NCBI RefSeq assembly: GCF_003711515.1
Contig: NW_021167083.1
Span: forward strand, 2,696,201-2,760,200
From: Sodiomyces alkalinus F11
Lineage: Eukaryota; Ascomycota; Sordariomycetes; Glomerellales; Plectosphaerellaceae
Reading direction: 5' to 3'
Length of the DNA stretch: 64,000 nucleotides
A program made the position numbers and the translations under genes. This document shows positions 61,041 through 64,000 of the stretch, piece after piece. A model generated the notes under the pieces. It was not told where the DNA came from and did no database searches. It saw only the letters and a program-made list of their open reading frames with translations. Positions within the stretch are counted from its first letter, which is position 1. Every line of letters starts with the position of its first letter.

Positions 61041-61420
61041 CTAATAATAATAATACTGATAATAATAATACTAATAATAATAATACTAATAATAATAATA
61101 CTAATAATAAAGATACTAATAATAATAATATACCAATTCCTACTATATTAATAGATAGCGAAAGCGCAAAGAAGCTTTCTGAAAATCCTGAATTTCATAA
61201 ACGTGGAAAGTATATAGATCGTTAGTATCACTACTGCCGATAACAGCTTTAAAATAATAAAATAAAGATCGTTTATATAAATACTAAATTTAATATAGCC
61301 GATATAATAACTAAAGGTCTACCTAAAGACCTATGTAATACACTATGCGGTTATATGAATTTAGGCTATAAAGACGATACGTTGCCTGACTACGATATAC
61401 TACCTTATACCCGAATTTAA
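59745..61420 (+). pseudogene. Copia B reverse transcriptase and RNase H
   Basis: The pol frame resumes after the truncated LINE. Reverse transcriptase shows KYNDKGEAIKYKARWCIQGF near 59815-59875, FDVKNAFVHAYID near 59985-60025, LNKALYGLK near 60095-60120 and YHVDDIVILS at 60246-60275, with the catalytic Asp pair intact. RNase H has DLRPDITYAVNKCARY near 60580-60630, ITESEYMALTEASKE near 60880-60925, and finally SESAKKLSENPEFHKRGKYID near 61155-61220 and a stop at 61418. The phase shifts within a TA-repeat at about 60930-60950. An Asn/Thr tract is inserted before the DSES segment. Confidence 0.85.
61000..61133. repeat. Asn/Thr-coding AAT/ACT microsatellite inside RNase H
   Basis: Runs of AAT interrupted by ACT at regular spacing (about every 15 bp), with one GAT and one AAAGAT. 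In frame it codes about 40 residues of N-N-N-N-T type, between the TNINFGLY and IPIPTILIDSES segments of RNase H. Confidence 0.92.
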
Positions 61421-61662
61421 GAATTAAAATACTAAGGTCTATAACTAAGTTTTTTGTCTACGGGTTTTCCTAGTATTATAAAAAGGGTTTTCGAATTTTC
61501 CCTTTATAAGAAATCAAGGGTTTTTAAATTTTTCCCTTAGAGGTCTTATTTTAATTTTCCTCTTGGAATTAGTCTTAGTTAGTTTACTAGGGTTTCCGCG
61601 CTATAGCTCTATAATATATATTCTCGTTTTAAGCTGCTCTTTCTTATATAAGAACCAGCTTA
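61421..61662. other. 3' untranslated region of copia B
   Basis: Non-coding stretch between the pol stop and the polypurine tract, T-rich. It contains two AGGGTTTT-type repeats followed by ATTTTCCCTT (about 61484-61540). Confidence 0.5.
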
Positions 61663-61670
61663 CGGGGGGG
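61663..61670 (+). promoter_or_regulatory. Polypurine tract of copia B
   Basis: CGGGGGGG lies immediately before the LTR start TGTTGATATT, the same arrangement as in copia 1. Confidence 0.75.
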
Positions 61671-62040
61671 TGTTGATATTAATATCCTTAATATCCTTCG
61701 AGTATATCCTTCGTACTCGAACAAAGGATATCTTTCCCGTAAGCCTAGACCGTTCTCTTTCGAGTCAGTTTATCTGATACGAGTCAGACAAAGGATATAA
61801 TAAATTACGATATTATTATAATATCGATCCTTTTACAAAGAATAAAGGATATGAACCCGTTCCCTCGGTTCGGTTCTTTCCTTTCTTTCTTCTTTATTCT
61901 TGATCCTTTATCTTAATCCCTTTTTCGATCCGAAGAAGACATACTACGCGCGCAGAGATCCTACCTTACAATCCTATTATTACCTTCTTCTTTTTTCACT
62001 GCTTTTCGTGACTTTCGTCCCTTCCGCTTGTCCGATATCT
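61671..62040 (+). repeat. 3' LTR of copia B (right end uncertain)
   Basis: The start TGTTGATATTAATATCC is set by the polypurine tract. The LTR contains several AAGGATAT repeats (about 61690-61860). No second LTR copy exists in the window, so the right end is not fixed; it lies before the LINE-type coding remnant at 62056. Confidence 0.6.
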
Positions 62041-62055
62041 TGAAAGATCTTCAAA

Positions 62056-62687
62056 AGTAAAGACTAGCCTTTATTAATAAGGCCTAGCTATGCCAGGTAC
62101 CGGGATATATAGGAATACCTGGTAATAAGAGGGTAGACGAACTATATAATATAGAAGATATATAGGGGGTATTACCGGTGAATAAAAGGCCGACCTAGGC
62201 GAGCGTTAAGGGATAGACTATAGAACGCTATAGAACTAGGCTTCGAAAGTGGTATAATAAGAACCGTCCCCGCGGTTACTCGACGACGCTATAGAAGAGG
62301 CTAGGCTTTAGTAGGCGGGAGCCCGAAGAACTCCGCTTACCTTATAGAATACTAATGCATCTTCTATAGGTATATACTAGGTATAGAGATTTTAATAAAT
62401 ATTACTGGTAATTTTATTACGAAGATTATATCGCGGACTATAGCTACGGTTATAAGAAGACCCGAGAGCACTTCGCTTACTGCCGTAATATTAGAAACGC
62501 CCGTAAATAGCCACCCGAGCTATAGTACTATAATAGGAACGGGAATCGGACCCTCCGATTTAACACCGAAAAGACCCTTACGGAGATCCTCACGAACGGG
62601 GCGGCGTTCGCCGCCCTTAACGATATAACGGGCTTCCTGAAAAAGATATACCTATTACCCTTAAGGAGGGGCGTACCTATAACCTAA
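62056..62687 (+). pseudogene. LINE-4-family ORF2 C-terminus (end of RNase H and tail)
   Basis: The plus strand begins in the last RNase H motif (CQVPGYIGIPGNKRVDEL at about 62084-62137; family W/C-x-PGH-x-G-x-x-GN). It continues with the conserved tail of fungal LINE ORF2 (YRTRLRKWYNKNRPRGYS, RREPEELRLPYRILMHLL, then DYIADYSYGYKKTREHFAYC) and stops at 62685. The equivalent segment of LINE-4 lies at about 25250-25860 on the minus strand. The upstream part is absent: copia B abuts it. Tyr at expected His and Cys sites, and TAG or TAA at Trp and Gln sites, show RIP. Confidence 0.8.
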
Positions 62688-63009
62688 GGGTATAGGTGCT
62701 AGAGAGAACAATATAAAGACCTCCGAGGGTATATAGCGAGATAATAAGATTCCCTTTATTAGTTCACTAACGTTTTATCTTATATACTATTTTAATAGCA
62801 TAGTGTAGAATTTATCTTATTTTAGTGGAAAAAGATTATAGAGTTAAGCGCTTGGCACTGTATGGTCTTGGCACATATGCACAGAATCCGCACCGCCTAA
62901 TACTCTAATAGGGGGCGCGGTCCTAGTATTTACTAGGCACTGCCAAGATGTTAAATAGAGACACACAAACATATATACACATAACTCTATAATATATTAA
63001 CGATTAGAA
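62688..63009 (+). other. 3' untranslated region of the LINE-4-family fragment
   Basis: It matches the minus strand of LINE-4 3' sequence around 24990-25140 (for example CCGCACCGCC and GTTAAATAGA). It contains CTTGGCACTG at about 62851 and the near-inverted GCACTGCCAAG at about 62938, which could form a stem close to the 3' end. Ends A/C-rich (ACACACAAACATATATACACA). Confidence 0.6.
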
Positions 63010-63384
63010 AACGCTATATAAAGGCCTACACGGCCGTTAACCTAACCTTATACACTTATAAGTATACGGCTATAAAGTCTTTATAAAAACGCGTAATACC
63101 TAAGCTAAAAGGAACTGCCTATAGAGGCGAGAACCGAAGGCATAGATCGGTTATTACATTACATACTATTCCTTGAATAGCTTCTATATATAGCTACTAT
63201 ACCTAACAGATATTATTACTATAAGAGACGTAATCTTGAATAAAGATAAGACCTTTAATAGTAAGATTAAAACGCTATAAGCTATAGCTTCCGCTAAGGA
63301 AATTAGAGAATGCCTATAATCGATCCGTATTACCTAATCTAATAATATAACGACCGCGAATAGGCTACTATTAAGAGGCATAGC

Positions 63385-63823
63385 TGATATGCCCTGTCTA
63401 GGCAAATCCCTGACCAGCCAGTATTTTTAGACCCAGGGCTTCTAGGGTTTGAAAGGGCGACCTTTACTCTAGTATATAAGGGTAGAATAAAGATATCTTA
63501 GTCCAACTAAGGGGCGAAGCCCCGGATTAATATATTTATAGGGGAACCCCAGGGATACTCCGGCTTTCTAACTATAGCCCGGTAATACCTGGTTCCTACT
63601 AGGTACTTCTATAGTATACCGGTTTTACGGTATACCCCCGTGGAACACGGTTCTCACGGTATACCCCCGTGGAACACGGTTCTCACGGTATACCCCCGTG
63701 GTACCTAGTATCCGCGGTATACCTCCGTATAACGCGGTTTTGACGGTATACCCCCGTGGACTATAGTTCTCATAGTATACCCGCGTAAGGGGGGGTTCTT
63801 ATAGTGCGCCGTGGGGCGTATTA
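63385..63823. mobile_element. 439-bp solo-LTR-like insertion with 5-bp duplication
   Basis: ATAGC is duplicated at 63380-63384 and 63824-63828. The ends are inverted: TGATATGCCC at the left and GGGCGTATTA at the right (its reverse complement is TAATACGCCC). TG at the start, a likely CA-to-TA end and a 5-bp duplication fit a solo LTR, though a small DNA element is possible. Unlike its host it retains CpA and TpG. It contains a palindrome GGGGCGAAGCCCC near 63511 and an internal minisatellite. Confidence 0.7.
63636..63805. repeat. 29-bp minisatellite, about six units
   Basis: The first two units are nearly identical and begin ACGGTATACCCCCGTGG; later units diverge. Each good unit contains CACGG and CCGTG, so single units can fold into a short hairpin. 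Confidence 0.85.
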
Positions 63824-64000
63824 ATAGCCGTAGATATATTAGATCTTAAGTCGGAAGACTCTAACGTTACCGCTATTCCTACGGGTAAAGGCGACGCTAC
63901 CGCTATTACTACGGATTAAGGCAAGGCCGTCGCTATTACTATAAGAGAGGCTATTACTATTACTATAGACGAGGTTCTAAATCTATAGCCTAATACCTAG

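Larger units (their letters stand above)
54978..62040 (+). mobile_element. Copia B, least mutated copia element, missing its 5' LTR
   Basis: Plus-strand copia with gag, protease, integrase, reverse transcriptase, RNase H, a polypurine tract (61663-61670) and a 3' LTR starting TGTTGATATTAATATCC at 61671. No 5' LTR is present: gag begins abruptly after the LTR fragment ending at 54969. A 5'-truncated LINE sits in the reverse transcriptase region. Stops are few compared with the other elements, so this copy is younger or escaped repeated RIP. The 3' LTR end is not resolved (between about 62000 and 62050). Confidence 0.85.
63010..64000 (+). pseudogene. Second copia A copy: integrase C-terminus and linker, cut by the right edge
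   Basis: The plus strand matches the reverse complement of about 930-1350. YYYYKR-type sequence is followed by a RDV-type segment (DVILNKDKTFNSKIKTL near 63231-63280) and then the linker. It continues with the GGTTCTAAATCTATAGCC arm at about 63974-63991. The only large difference from copia A is the 439-bp insertion at 63385-63823. Stops are RIP-type. Confidence 0.75.

Noticed and set aside
62850..62950. A separate ~100-bp MITE bounded by CTTGGCA and TGCCAAG
   Set aside because: The same stretch aligns with the 3' untranslated region of LINE-4, so it is part of that LINE family rather than an independent insertion.
63636..63805. CRISPR-like array
   Set aside because: The units are contiguous 29-bp minisatellite repeats without unique spacers, and the context is eukaryotic.
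1..64000. Intact host genes, tRNA or rRNA genes
   Set aside because: No frame of normal gene length survives outside transposon pseudogenes, and I recognised no tRNA cloverleaf or rRNA segment; the short initiator-tRNA-like matches are primer binding sites.

Overview
The window reads as a transposon graveyard from a filamentous ascomycete (Pezizomycotina-like) genome. I found no intact host gene, no rRNA or tRNA gene and no CRISPR array. Almost every coding frame I could follow belongs to a retrotransposon. The frames are broken mainly by TAG and TAA where Trp or Gln is expected, by His to Tyr and Cys to Tyr changes, and by Asp to Asn changes in catalytic motifs. CpA and TpG look strongly depleted by eye while CpG is abundant. 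That is the signature of repeat-induced point mutation (RIP) acting on CpA, and it is why the longest open frames are short and mostly antisense shadows.

Layout. Positions 1-4587 hold the 5' two thirds of a minus-strand Ty1/copia element (copia A), cut by the window edge. Positions 4590-10563 hold a complete plus-strand copia (copia 1). Positions 10569-21410 hold a minus-strand copia (copia 2) that lacks gag and protease and carries a 6.4 kb LINE (LINE-1). Positions 21413-41331 hold a minus-strand copia (copia C) whose integrase is split by LINE-4 (24987-38410). LINE-4 is itself split by LINE-2 (29491-36123) and by a 513-bp inverted-repeat element (28868-29380). Copia C also carries two small insertions, at 22076-22629 and 23001-23503. 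Most of these insertions have a recognisable target-site duplication, so their order can be read.

From 41332 the region changes. It holds a copia A-type LTR fragment, an unassigned stretch, and a divergent pair of RIP-damaged genes. One is a minus-strand protein with a Ulp1-like cysteine protease domain (42130-44245). The other is an unrecognised plus-strand protein (45031-46248). A Ty3/gypsy integrase C-terminus follows (about 47580-48740), then a different LINE (LINE-3, about 48741-54880) with endonuclease, reverse transcriptase and RNase H on the minus strand.

Positions 54978 to about 62040 hold copia B, the least RIP-damaged large element. Its integrase and reverse transcriptase motifs are mostly intact, it has Asn-rich microsatellite tracts, and it carries a 5'-truncated copy of the LINE-1/2 family. 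The end of the window has a LINE-4-family 3' fragment and a plus-strand piece of copia A pol, split by a 439-bp solo-LTR-like element with an internal 29-bp minisatellite.

The pieces least explained by known families are the divergent Ulp1-like gene pair, the 513-bp inverted-repeat element, and the solo-LTR-like element at the right edge.
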